Under the pieces are notes generated by a model, which did no database searches, was not told the origin of the DNA, and was given only the letters and a program-made list of their open reading frames with translations. Made by a program: the position numbers and the translations under genes. Below are positions 46,175 through 55,418 of a stretch of DNA of 64,000 nucleotides, one piece after another; within the stretch, counting starts at the first letter, position 1, and every line of letters begins with the position of its first letter. The stretch lies in contig JAGFZV010000007.1 of the NCBI GenBank assembly GCA_017889545.1, positions 1 to 64,000 of the forward strand. Direction: 5' to 3'. The stretch comes from Bacillota bacterium (GTDB lineage: Bacteria; Bacillota; Negativicutes; CTSoil-072).

Positions 46175-47716
46175 TTATTTTTTAGACCAAAGAATGAGTA
46201 GTTCATCTAGTTTGTCTTCCTTAGATACCTGACTGAAAAAGAAGCGTTTCTCCTCTCTGGGCAATTTTGAGCATGCAACCAGGAAGGCTCTTTGCGTCCA
46301 ACGATCCATTCCCCGATAATGCTCTTTCAATTCACGCAACCAATCTGCTGCATCATACTTGAAAGCCGCAATTATGGTTTCTCTTTTTAAGTTTGAAGGG
46401 TTCGCTTGATAATTTCTCAGTATTTTTTCGAAGTGATTAAGTTCGAGCTTTCTATTAAATAAAGAATAGATTGAAAGCTGATAGTATTCATTTGCTTGAA
46501 TTATTGGATCGTCAAGTAAGTTTAGTATTTTTTCCCCCAATATAGGCCAGTCCGATGCACTGAAATTGCTTACTGAAACAAAATATTGACATATATCATT
46601 TAAAGCAGGCATTAATTTGTTTATATTATCGACACAATAATTTACCGCGCCAGGGTGACCAACTTGGGATAGCCTTCGGATAAACCATCTAAGGCGAGTA
46701 TAATCTGGTTCTGTTTGTGATATATAGTCATTAAATATTTTTGTTATTGATTCATCATTAAAAGAGTTAAGTTCCTCTGCTGAAAGCTGACTCAAATAGA
46801 TAATGCCGTAAGGATTGCCACCTGAGTGCTTTCGAATTATTTTTAACAGATTGGTCTCTAAATCGTTAATGGGTCGATCTTCCAACATTTCATTACAGTA
46901 TTTCTGAAAGTTCTCTTTATCGAGAATTTTCGTTTTATGTCTTTGCAGCATTAGACGTTGCTGTTTGTCCAAAATATCCGCTATTGTCAAAATGTTAATT
47001 TTTGCCTCGGTTTCCGAGTTGCAAAAAACGATAATATCGTCAACGAAGCGACAGAATTCAATTCCTCGAGTTACTAAGCTATTGTCAATCGGCTTTAAAG
47101 AAATTTCTGCTAACAAATGTGCGGAATGTGGTCCAACTGGGATACCTCTAGACGTTTTAGCCGTTATACTTTCCGATAATGCAATGATCCATTTGATTAC
47201 TTGATTTGGCAAACCACACTCAGCAAGTTGGTTCTCTAAAGTATGGTGATAAATCTGGTTGTAAAAGTCAGAGATATCTAGGACGAGCGCGTATTCAAAA
47301 GACTTGGATTTTTCAAAGCAATTTTTCCAAAATTCATTCCACGAAAAAATCTTATCATAGAAGTTACCACCGGGATCTGGTGCAAATCTATAACTAAATA
47401 CTCTGTTTTCCTCCACTGGTCTTCGTTTGCTCTCAATTTCAACTCCAAATTGGTACATTATCGCAGCTAAGAAAATGCTATCTAATGGATCTAGCTGTGT
47501 GGCTACTCGGTATGATAAGTCATCTTTAGGAACGATAAAGCGCCTAGCTGATCCTGGATTAACCTGACTAAGATCAAGGTCGGACAGAAAATTAATAGCC
47601 TCTTCACCTTGGCCTACTATAGCCTCAAATTCTATTGGTATTGGAAATAAATCAGAATCACCAATAGTTGTTAAATGATTTAAAGCCCATTTGATGGATA
47701 CAGCATCAATTTTCAT
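46175..47716 (-). CDS. Abi/UG-type reverse transcriptase
   Basis: A 513-residue RNA-directed DNA polymerase-like protein. Motif A is YALVLDISDFYNQIYHHTLE near 145, motif B GIPVGPHSAHLLAEISL near 190 and motif C CRFVDDIIVF near 225, with the catalytic DD pair preceded by V. There is no maturase domain, and from about 300 to the end the sequence is helical-repeat-like. That matches abortive-infection (AbiA/AbiK/Abi-P2) and UG-group RTs used in phage defence rather than group II introns. ATG at 47716 follows GAGGGATTGT; the track start adds 68 unlikely codons. It is flanked on both sides by decayed genes. Confidence 0.85.
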   Translation of the reverse strand: MKIDAVSIKWALNHLTTIGDSDLFPIPIEFEAIVGQGEEAINFLSDLDLSQVNPGSARRFIVPKDDLSYRVATQLDPLDSIFLAAIMYQFGVEIESKRRPVEENRVFSYRFAPDPGGNFYDKIFSWNEFWKNCFEKSKSFEYALVLDISDFYNQIYHHTLENQLAECGLPNQVIKWIIALSESITAKTSRGIPVGPHSAHLLAEISLKPIDNSLVTRGIEFCRFVDDIIVFCNSETEAKINILTIADILDKQQRLMLQRHKTKILDKENFQKYCNEMLEDRPINDLETNLLKIIRKHSGGNPYGIIYLSQLSAEELNSFNDESITKIFNDYISQTEPDYTRLRWFIRRLSQVGHPGAVNYCVDNINKLMPALNDICQYFVSVSNFSASDWPILGEKILNLLDDPIIQANEYYQLSIYSLFNRKLELNHFEKILRNYQANPSNLKRETIIAAFKYDAADWLRELKEHYRGMDRWTQRAFLVACSKLPREEKRFFFSQVSKEDKLDELLILWSKK

Positions 47717-47904
47717 ACAATCCCTCTTCCAATATTTAATTCGCATGTTATTATATCGGTTATTCATCTTGAAAGACTTTTTTGCCTGGATCTTAATGTA
47801 ACAACTGGAAGTTTGATGAATATAATTCCGCCGGAAGCGGAAAGCGGCGCAACGAATCGCAGCCCAGCCCGCAGGGACGCTGTTGGCGGCAGTAACTTTA
47901 TCTT
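47717..47904 (-). other. RT leader, possible non-coding RNA region
   Basis: About 190 bases upstream of the RT start with no convincing gene. It holds a GC-rich stretch (CCGCCGGAAGCGGAAAGCGGCGC) unlike the AT-rich surroundings. Some defence RTs use an RNA encoded just upstream; folding and RNA evidence would be needed. It also contains the end of the decayed AlbA_2-type gene nearby. Confidence 0.25.
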
Positions 47905-48383
47905 CTGTGCGAAACAGCACCTCTTATATAGCAGGTGGCCTTGCCAATGCCTTGCTGCACCATGCTACTCAGAATTTCCGACGTTCTTGATTTCCCCAAT
48001 GACAACAGCTCCATGCCCTGTGCCACTGTGACCCTCCCTATTCCAAGACAAACGCCAAAATTTTATTTTGTGACTCCACTGCTTTCTCATCTGCGTCCGT
48101 TTTTTTGTGTCCGGCTTCCCTGAGAGCGCCGCATTTTTATGATAAAACGTTACCTACACGAACATCCCGGTTTCAACAATGTCCGATTTTTGCAAACCGG
48201 CTTCCAAACGCAACCGAGTCAGCTTCTAGGTCCCACGCCCTCATTGATTCCAGCTTCCTTAAAAATGCGGGCAATGACCTTATTGCACACTTCCGAGCGA
48301 GCATCGAGAACCTCATTCAGCGTAATGCCCCTTGAAAATGCGCCCGGCAAAGTGATCCCAATCCAGGAATCATAAACGGCAAC
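47905..48383 (-). pseudogene. decayed AlbA_2/ATP-binding family gene
   Basis: The minus strand carries recognisable pieces in different frames: VAVYDSWIGITLPGAFSRGI, then LNEVLDARSEVCNKVIARIF and KEAGINEGVG, next RLEAGLQKSDIVETGMFV-VTFY, and finally QNKILAFVLE-(stop)-VTVAQGMELLSLGKSRTSEILSSMVQQGIGKATCYI. These correspond in order to the C-terminal part of AlbA_2-domain (RecG-like N-terminal/divergent ATPase) proteins and their terminal winged helix. Several frameshifts and stops make it a pseudogene. It occupies the gap between HerA and the RT. Confidence 0.65.
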
Positions 48384-48444
48384 TTTAATGTCCTAACTGC
48401 GAAAACAGGCCACCCGCCAATTCTTTATGGTCGATTGTTCATCC

Positions 48445-50295
48445 TCAACTGCTCATACGTCCAGCTATACATTCAATCTCAGCATCTGACAACCGCGCTA
48501 AGCTCCAACCTTGAGCAAACTTTGCCGTCTCAGATTTTGGCAACTGTGCTTCCGAAAGATCACGAATACGCACCCGCGCTGGCATAGCAGCACCTTCGCC
48601 AACAAAGATAGCCTCTTGTTGAGCTAGGTTTGGCAAAACTTTCGTCATTCCCGATAATCCGTCCGGCAAGAAACGGGAAACATGCTGTTGATCAGCCGCA
48701 TTCGTCAAACGCAAAATCAGCCATGTTCCACATTGCGCGATAACTGTACTTTCGATATCGGCAGGTCGTTGGCTTACCAACATTAGTCCAATCCCATACT
48801 TACGGCCCTCGCGAGCAATTCTCCTGATAGAATGTTGGGCTGCGGAGTATTCCGCTTCGCCACGATCAGGAACATATCTATGGGCCTCTTCGCATACTAA
48901 AACAACCGGATCGCGTTTGCGCTCTTCATCCGTTTGATAAACTTTGTATTGAAAGAGTAATCGAGCCAGAACTGCTGATAGAGGACCGGCAACTTCATTG
49001 GGCAAGCCGGAAATATCTAGTATCCGAAGGTCTTTTTTCATCTCCGTTTCCGCATTAATATCTCCAACCAATTGACCAATGACTTTCCCAAGAGAAAGGC
49101 TTTGCTGCGTCCATTCTTCCATTAAAAATTTGATGCGAGGATCACGACGTAGTACAGACAGTTTATCTAAGACCGACTTAAAAGTTTTGGCAAATTCGCC
49201 ATCAGCAATTTTTGATAAAGTCGTTCCCTGAACACGAGCTGCTTGCAAATACACGATATGATTATAAAACTCATTCAAACTAAAAGGACGTGGTTTATCA
49301 CGATCAAATTGCAACAATTGTTCTTCACTAATTCCTTCGACTGGTCTCGGAGCATCAATTTCCTTTCCGTCTGTTGGCGCTGGGCTTCCGTATGCTGTAG
49401 GTGAGGGTGCAACAAATCCAGCCGCTACCATCCGTGCATACGTTATGGCTTTATAAACAATGTTGTTCTGTGAAGTCGCTTCCTGCTCCGTTTTACCGAT
49501 CAATAGCATACGGAATTCATCAGCCGACATCAACCAATAGGGAAGAATGATCGGAGCTCCATTAGTTGTCTCTGTACCCAAGGGGTTATAAGCCCGATAT
49601 ATTTTAGCATGATCTCCAAAAGCATGACCATATTCTCCATGTGGATCAATAATCACGACCCGGGGATGACATTCGGTATCAGATTTCGCCTTATGTTCTA
49701 TCATGCTGTGAAGAAGTGCTGCCACAGCACCAGACTTGCCCGATCCTGTTGATCCCAAAACAGCACAGTGCATTCCAAACATTTTATCAATGTTGGCATG
49801 ACAATTCGTATTATCTGCTCCAACATAGCTCGCAAAAGGAACCAATGGATTGTAATCACCTAAGCGTTGTTTTCCCTCTGCCGCACTATAAAGTTCGGTT
49901 GTTTCTGGACGAGTAAGCAAATAGACACCTTGTCGCGGCAAAGGATATGTCGTAACACCACGGGAAAAATGCAATTTTTGTTCCGCCGAATTCCAAGCCC
50001 CTTCAGCAAACAACTCTACCTCCATCATTCGCTGATCTGCTTCGGGCGGTATCGGTTTGCCCATTTCAGTAAGTTCTTCGGATCTCATGCGTAATAAAGT
50101 GACAAAGCCGAAGACCAACCGACGTCCAAAATGAATCTTTACCATGCTACCCATTTGTCCAATCGGATACACGCGCCCTTCATAGGTTCTCGTTAACTCG
50201 GTCACGTCACCTGATAATTCTATCCGAATGGATGTGCCGGAAACTTCGACTAGATGACCAATCTTCAAGTCATTGACAAGATCAAAAGTATTCAC
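48445..50295 (-). CDS. HerA-type ATPase of SIR2-HerA defence pair
   Basis: A 616-residue hexameric ATPase of the HerA/FtsK superfamily. An N-terminal HAS-barrel-like region (about 1-110) precedes the motor domain with Walker A AVLGSTGSGKSGAV near 178, Walker B VVLVCEEAHRYVPDRGEAEY near 455 and the sensor segment REGRKYGIGLMLVSQRPADI near 490. The arginine-finger region follows. GTG at 50295 overlaps the SIR2 stop by GTGA after GAGGGG, so the two are translationally coupled. SIR2-HerA pairs form complexes that deplete NAD+ upon phage infection. Confidence 0.9.
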   Translation of the reverse strand: MNTFDLVNDLKIGHLVEVSGTSIRIELSGDVTELTRTYEGRVYPIGQMGSMVKIHFGRRLVFGFVTLLRMRSEELTEMGKPIPPEADQRMMEVELFAEGAWNSAEQKLHFSRGVTTYPLPRQGVYLLTRPETTELYSAAEGKQRLGDYNPLVPFASYVGADNTNCHANIDKMFGMHCAVLGSTGSGKSGAVAALLHSMIEHKAKSDTECHPRVVIIDPHGEYGHAFGDHAKIYRAYNPLGTETTNGAPIILPYWLMSADEFRMLLIGKTEQEATSQNNIVYKAITYARMVAAGFVAPSPTAYGSPAPTDGKEIDAPRPVEGISEEQLLQFDRDKPRPFSLNEFYNHIVYLQAARVQGTTLSKIADGEFAKTFKSVLDKLSVLRRDPRIKFLMEEWTQQSLSLGKVIGQLVGDINAETEMKKDLRILDISGLPNEVAGPLSAVLARLLFQYKVYQTDEERKRDPVVLVCEEAHRYVPDRGEAEYSAAQHSIRRIAREGRKYGIGLMLVSQRPADIESTVIAQCGTWLILRLTNAADQQHVSRFLPDGLSGMTKVLPNLAQQEAIFVGEGAAMPARVRIRDLSEAQLPKSETAKFAQGWSLARLSDAEIECIAGRMSS

Positions 50296-51455
50296 AATAC
50301 ACACCCCTCTGCTCCGCAGTTCAAGATTTTTGTTACTCCCTCAAATGTCCACCAGTTATAAGCCATATCGTCAGTAGGCGAACAGTATGGTCCCTGATCA
50401 CCTACATACAAGCCCTTCTCAGAAATGATATAAAGCCGCTTACCCCAAGGGCTTTTTCTCCATTCATTCAATTTATTATTCAATCCCTTGGAAAAAGCTA
50501 AAACGGTCGACTTATTCTCTGAACTTCTCATGGCAAATTCAATCTCTTGATTGATATGTTCATCACCGAAGCTGTAGCCGCAAATAGAAAGTACATTCTC
50601 AGCTTTTTTGTTTAGTGTTCGACGAAATAAATCAAAGTTTGCCGCAAATGGGTCACGTTGTGTCGCCAAATACTTCGTCGCTTGAGGGTAAATGAGAACT
50701 CTTCCGGCTTTTTCAGGATAAAGGTCGCCACTGCGAACCCTTAATATCCGGTCTTCCTCGCCAAGGTACCAGTCAATTGAGCCATGGAGCTTGACTATAT
50801 GTGCCCGGAAATTTTCATCCGGCTCTTTGGCGCCATATCGATAATTCCGATAGGCAACCGCACCCCCAGAAAATCCATCCCAATAGCTACAGCAGCATAA
50901 AGCCAGTGCATCTTCAAGGAGCGTATCATAATTTGTTGTAAATAAGTTTACCGCTCCTCTCCTTTCTGCAATCCCAGCTTGATTACGATGAAATAGAGCA
51001 TTAATAAACGATTGATGGACATCAATTGTTACGATTGATTTTCCTTTTTCGCCAGCGGTTTCTGATGCTCCATCTTTTGCCGGCTTATATCCCCAGCGAA
51101 TTGTTTCAGAAATCAATTTCAAAATTTTATCATGGGCGTCATTCATATCCGAAAGATTAAATTGTCCAGAACCAATCTTCACCGCCTTGTCTTTTCCTCG
51201 CTCTGCAATAGCAATGTAATCTCCTAAATGGCTAAGAATATGCTCGATATGAGCTTCTGAAGATAACTCAGTTTTTATTGCGTCGAATAGCGTTTTTACC
51301 GGGGAATCAGCTACCGCATAAATTCTTTTAGTCAAAGAATCAATTAAAGGGATTCCCGCGCTAAAGCTAATCCCAGCACCAAATAACCATGACTGATGGC
51401 TAATCGCCAACAACTCGTCAATCTGTTTTAAACAATCACTCGCTGAAGAATCCAA
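50292..51455 (-). CDS. SIR2-domain NAD+ hydrolase of SIR2-HerA pair
   Basis: A 387-residue SIR2-like protein. The NAD-binding Rossmann motif WLFGAGISFSAGIPL is near residue 24, the catalytic Asn region LFTTNYDTLLEDA near 170, and the catalytic His in HIVKLHGSIDWYLG near 220. SGEKSTVLAF-type distal strands bind the adenosine end. No zinc-ribbon Cys4 of deacetylase sirtuins is apparent, which fits defence NADases. TTG start at 51455. The next gene, HerA, overlaps by four bases. Confidence 0.88.
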   Translation of the reverse strand: MDSSASDCLKQIDELLAISHQSWLFGAGISFSAGIPLIDSLTKRIYAVADSPVKTLFDAIKTELSSEAHIEHILSHLGDYIAIAERGKDKAVKIGSGQFNLSDMNDAHDKILKLISETIRWGYKPAKDGASETAGEKGKSIVTIDVHQSFINALFHRNQAGIAERRGAVNLFTTNYDTLLEDALALCCCSYWDGFSGGAVAYRNYRYGAKEPDENFRAHIVKLHGSIDWYLGEEDRILRVRSGDLYPEKAGRVLIYPQATKYLATQRDPFAANFDLFRRTLNKKAENVLSICGYSFGDEHINQEIEFAMRSSENKSTVLAFSKGLNNKLNEWRKSPWGKRLYIISEKGLYVGDQGPYCSPTDDMAYNWWTFEGVTKILNCGAEGCVL

Positions 51456-51564
51456 GCCTAATCGCCCCCACTAAAGAATTCTTTTCCTTACAGTCTTCCA
51501 ATTTCAGTACCAGGATATTTCTTATATCCTCAATATGCAACCACGTCCTTCTCTTTATTCTCCC

Positions 51565-54549
51565 CTATCCCCGCAACACTTCATAAATCGTCGACGCATC
51601 CTTAAAGTTCACGCCCAGAGCCGCAAAATGAGCCTTGCCGCAATCCACTTTCTTATTCTCGCTCTCACGACGTTTGTCTCGGTCCAAGGTACTCTTGGTT
51701 TCCCTGACCAGATAAAGTTTCTGGTCATCTTCCACCACTACGGCCCAATCAGGATTGTAGTCTCCCAATGGGGTCGCCACCTTGAACCAACGCGGCAATT
51801 TACAGAAGAACTTCACTTTTTCGTCGGAATCCAGTAGTTTGGCTACTTCTTCCTCAATGCCGGATTCGTAGGAAATATAGGTATAGGGAGTCCGGTCGTC
51901 ATGGCTCTGTACTTCATAAAGCCGATTCAGATACTCTTCGACTTCCTCTGTCTCGAACAACCGCATTTCATAGTTTTGCCCCTTAATCGGTTCATACTTT
52001 ATGCCGTCGATAATCAGTTCATGCAGGGCGCGGTTGATCATTTTGGCCACTTCAGTCATAAACGACTGTGGATTGACAGTAAAATCTTTCAGCCGACCTG
52101 ACTCTATCAAAATTCGGACCAGTGTGCCTCGAGTGAGTTCCGTTTCCCGTTGTAAAAAACCTAAAATGTCAGGCACTGGTTGATGATTATTGACAATATA
52201 CGTTCGGTTGCTGGTGATTTTGCCGCCTTCAACGCCAGCCTCCCGAATCTCCAAATCCCGTTTTGTGATCTCGATTTGCACAGCCCTGACTTCGGCCATA
52301 CTTTTGATCTTGTTCACAGCCCGTTCCACCAGGGTATCTGTCTTGAACTCCACAAAGTACCGCGTGCGTTGGCTGATCCGATCCCACAGCGCTTTAAAAT
52401 CCGGGTTCAGTTCTACCCGCTTGTTGTACCCCACCGGTTGCCGTTTTCGGGCATCCTTGACGAATTCACACGGCAGGAATTTCTTCAATCTTGCGACCAC
52501 AGCCTCTTCCATTCCCGAAAATGCATATGGAAGCTGCAAGGAAAAATCGTCCCGCTCCGACCAAAAAGCCTGCGTAAAATCGCCATTAGAATCAATATAT
52601 CCCTGCTTTTCGATATGCTGCCAAAGCTCTGTCGATTCATCCTGCGACAGATAGCGTGACCCGTCAGCATGGAGCAACGGAGTGAAAGCAATTCGCGGCA
52701 CGCGCCCGAACTTGAATCCGCCGCTGGGGTCGATCGCCGCTTCGATGTCGGATTGCAGCCCCCGGGCAAAGTTTTCAAAAGACTCATTGGCTATGACGGT
52801 CAACCGATTGATCTGCTCATCATATACCCGATCCCCGTCCTGATTCACCGGCAGCCGCAGGCCCCGGCCAATCGTTTGGCGGCGTTCGCGGTCGGTACCC
52901 ATTTCCCGCAAAGTGCAGATCTGAAACACATTGGGATTGTCCCAACCTTCCCGCAGCGCCGAATGACTGAAAATAAAGCGCAAAGGTACGTCATTGGACA
53001 GAAGGCGTTCCTTGTCCCGCATGATCAGTTCATACGTCTCGTCGTCTTTGGCAGTTCTGCCGCTGGTATCCAGCAGTTCCACGACTTTGCCCTTCTTCTT
53101 GTCGGACGAAAAATACCCGTTGTGGACTTCCTCTGCGGAATAGGGCAGCAGTCCTTTATACATCGGCTTTTGCCGGATTTTCTCATACGCTTCTTCGAAC
53201 CACAGAGCGACTTTCCCTTTTTGCCCATTGCCGACATCGTCATAGACCCGATAACTCTTGACATGGTCGATAAAAAACAGCGACAATACCTTTATTCCCT
53301 TGTCCCTCAGTTTCTTCTCCTTGGCGAAATGCGCTTCCACCGTCTGCTCGATCTGACTTTTCAGCCGTTCGTCATTCATGCCGCCCGACTCTTGCAAGAG
53401 CTCAACGACAACGCCGTTTTGAAACTCCACATATTCATTGCCAGGCTCGGCATTGATGTTCGTCACCAGGTATCCGTCATAATCCTCACGCTTCGTCTGG
53501 CTGGCCAAATCCGTTCCGTGTTTGATTTTAACCTGCTTTTCGCGGGTTCCATTGGGTGTATCATCGAAAATCGTCACTTTGGCTTGCGGAGTTTTGGACG
53601 TTTTGGGCCAATATCCCACTGCATCCAGCCGGACAAATGTCTGGTTGAAGTCCTGTGTGTCGCTGGCATCCACCACTTCGATCTGCTTAACCAGGCGCAA
53701 ATCAAATGCCCTGACAGGATCCAGCTGATAGAGCAGATGATAGGGATTGGCATGGGTAGCCGAATACCGCAGGCAGAACAGTGGGTTCAGATTGCGGATG
53801 GCCTTCTGCGACTTGTCAGTATTGTCTACGCTCTGCGGTTCATCAATGATTATAATGGGGCGGGTGGCCTGAATATATTCGATCGGGCGGCGTCCCGACA
53901 TTTTGTCCTGCTCCTGGTGAATGACATTAAGCCGTTTCTTCTGCTCCTCAGTAAGGTTGGCATACTCAACGTTCTCCCCGGCATCCTTCTGAAACGCCTG
54001 GATATTGATCACCATGATCTGTACTTCGTTATTCACGGCAAACTGGCGCACGCGGCTCAAATCTTTGGACTGGTAGACAAAATCATCGAACGAAACATTG
54101 TCGTAAAGCCCTTTGAAATGTTCCCGCATCAATTGAATCGAAGATGTCACGCCTTCACGAATAGCCACCGAAGGCACCACGATAATGAATTTTTTCAGAC
54201 CGTAAAGTTGGTTCAATTCAAAAATCGTCCGCAGATAGACATAGGTTTTGCCGGTACCGGTCTCCATCTCGACGGAAAAGTTGGGAAAATCATACGGGCA
54301 TCCTTCACCCAGTTCCCGGGAATGGGGTATCTGGTTGCGCGACTGAATAGCCTGCAAATTGGCCAGTAATTGATCCGGTGGTAGGAGATCACGGTTGCCA
54401 ATCCCCAGTTCGTTGAACATGCCTCCGTCAATTTTGCCAAAATCCGTCGAAAACAATGTTGCTTGTGCAGACAACCCTTCGAACAAATCTGTCACGCTCT
54501 GAATCGCTTCGAGCTGGTAGTCAAGGGTGGCGTCAAACTTCAGTTTCAT
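51565..54549 (-). CDS. type III restriction enzyme, Res subunit
   Basis: A 994-residue restriction helicase-nuclease. The superfamily 2 helicase region has METGTGKTYVYLRT (Walker A, near 97), IIIIDEPQSVDN (motif II) and RQTIGRGLRLPV (motif VI, near 565). The C-terminal PD-(D/E)XK nuclease is visible as YNPDWAVVVEDD...LYLVRETK near 935. The start overlaps the BRO-domain gene stop by four bases. With the Mod gene two genes upstream, it forms a complete type III system that cuts when unmethylated sites are met. Confidence 0.92.
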   Translation of the reverse strand: MKLKFDATLDYQLEAIQSVTDLFEGLSAQATLFSTDFGKIDGGMFNELGIGNRDLLPPDQLLANLQAIQSRNQIPHSRELGEGCPYDFPNFSVEMETGTGKTYVYLRTIFELNQLYGLKKFIIVVPSVAIREGVTSSIQLMREHFKGLYDNVSFDDFVYQSKDLSRVRQFAVNNEVQIMVINIQAFQKDAGENVEYANLTEEQKKRLNVIHQEQDKMSGRRPIEYIQATRPIIIIDEPQSVDNTDKSQKAIRNLNPLFCLRYSATHANPYHLLYQLDPVRAFDLRLVKQIEVVDASDTQDFNQTFVRLDAVGYWPKTSKTPQAKVTIFDDTPNGTREKQVKIKHGTDLASQTKREDYDGYLVTNINAEPGNEYVEFQNGVVVELLQESGGMNDERLKSQIEQTVEAHFAKEKKLRDKGIKVLSLFFIDHVKSYRVYDDVGNGQKGKVALWFEEAYEKIRQKPMYKGLLPYSAEEVHNGYFSSDKKKGKVVELLDTSGRTAKDDETYELIMRDKERLLSNDVPLRFIFSHSALREGWDNPNVFQICTLREMGTDRERRQTIGRGLRLPVNQDGDRVYDEQINRLTVIANESFENFARGLQSDIEAAIDPSGGFKFGRVPRIAFTPLLHADGSRYLSQDESTELWQHIEKQGYIDSNGDFTQAFWSERDDFSLQLPYAFSGMEEAVVARLKKFLPCEFVKDARKRQPVGYNKRVELNPDFKALWDRISQRTRYFVEFKTDTLVERAVNKIKSMAEVRAVQIEITKRDLEIREAGVEGGKITSNRTYIVNNHQPVPDILGFLQRETELTRGTLVRILIESGRLKDFTVNPQSFMTEVAKMINRALHELIIDGIKYEPIKGQNYEMRLFETEEVEEYLNRLYEVQSHDDRTPYTYISYESGIEEEVAKLLDSDEKVKFFCKLPRWFKVATPLGDYNPDWAVVVEDDQKLYLVRETKSTLDRDKRRESENKKVDCGKAHFAALGVNFKDASTIYEVLRG

Positions 54550-55406
54550 TCGCTGCCCTCCTGTCCGCTATCATCACTCAACATTTTTTTACGGGGCGCC
54601 GGGGGCAAAAAATTTTCTCCAGTCACCACATTGCGACCGGTTTTCTGCTCCAGTTCCAGTCGGGCTCGTTTGGCAATACGCCCACCGGTCTTCCCTGCTT
54701 GCTTGTTTTCATCCATCCCGCTGGCCTCCACGCTTTGGGCGATTTGTCGGGTGGACAGCTCGGCCAGCGCGGTGAAGATCAGCTCCGCCTCGCTCATATG
54801 GTCCCGCAGATTTTGCGTCTTCAATCCCTTGATCTCTTTGTGTTTTTTGACTGATACCCCGGTCCATTCCTGATGAATGATGTTGGTCAGAATCGCGTAT
54901 TCCTCTTCTCCGGCTATCTCATGGTCCCGCCAATAGTCGGTCAACTTGTTCCGGGTTTCCTGGCCCATCATCCGCTGCTGAATCCATTTTTCGCTGCGTC
55001 CGTGCTGCTGCCAGTACTCGCGGGCCCGGTCGAGCGAACGGGCCGGATCGGCCATGTCCTGCATGCGTTCATAGCCAACCTTGGCCAGCCATTGTTTGAA
55101 CGGTTCCGCCTTGGGTGACGGGATGGACTGGATAATTCGCAATAACCCTTGAACATTCGACGCATCGGTCAGTCGCATTTTTCCGTCCGGCGCTTCCATT
55201 TTCAACTGTCGACAAATTGTCGACAGTTCAAGTCCGTCTTCACTTTTTACCCGCAGTTTCATCTTGAACCAGTAATCACGTGGATTAACACTATCGGTCA
55301 ACGCGCCTACCACGTCCACGACCGAAAAATACCAACTCGCATCCTTTTCGTCGAAATGACGACGAATCTTATAGTTTTCAAACAACGCCAGCTCATTATC
55401 CTTCAT
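54546..55406 (-). CDS. BRO/DinD-like protein embedded in restriction operon
   Basis: A 286-residue protein with an N-terminal BRO domain (SWYFSVVDVVGALTDSVNPRDYWFKMKLR near residue 25), as in phage antirepressors and DNA-damage-inducible protein D. The central part resembles DinD (EYWQQHGRSEKWIQQRMMGQETRNKLTDYW near 130) and the tail is basic (from about 240). Its place between mod and res with tight spacing shows cotranscription. Function in the system is unknown; regulation or DNA-damage coupling is possible. ATG after GGGAGGGG. Confidence 0.85.
   Translation of the reverse strand: MKDNELALFENYKIRRHFDEKDASWYFSVVDVVGALTDSVNPRDYWFKMKLRVKSEDGLELSTICRQLKMEAPDGKMRLTDASNVQGLLRIIQSIPSPKAEPFKQWLAKVGYERMQDMADPARSLDRAREYWQQHGRSEKWIQQRMMGQETRNKLTDYWRDHEIAGEEEYAILTNIIHQEWTGVSVKKHKEIKGLKTQNLRDHMSEAELIFTALAELSTRQIAQSVEASGMDENKQAGKTGGRIAKRARLELEQKTGRNVVTGENFLPPAPRKKMLSDDSGQEGSE
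55204..55228. repeat. 25-bp palindrome inside the BRO/DinD gene
   Basis: AACTGTCGACAA-A-TTGTCGACAGTT: twelve-base arms around one base. It lies within the coding sequence (ELSTICRQL). It could be chance under codon constraint, a protein-binding site or an RNA hairpin. Confidence 0.6.
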
Positions 55407-55418
55407 CGTATCCCCTCC

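Noticed and set aside
46175-47904. Retron or group II intron
   Set aside because: No msr/msd-like inverted repeat pair flanking a short RNA was evident. There is no maturase/endonuclease domain, and motif C is FVDD with a helical C-terminus, which fits Abi/UG RTs better.
52669-54369. 566-codon plus-strand ORF opposite the type III Res gene
   Set aside because: It lies entirely antisense to a well-supported coding sequence with intact helicase motifs and shows no family features. It is a shadow of a GC-balanced gene.
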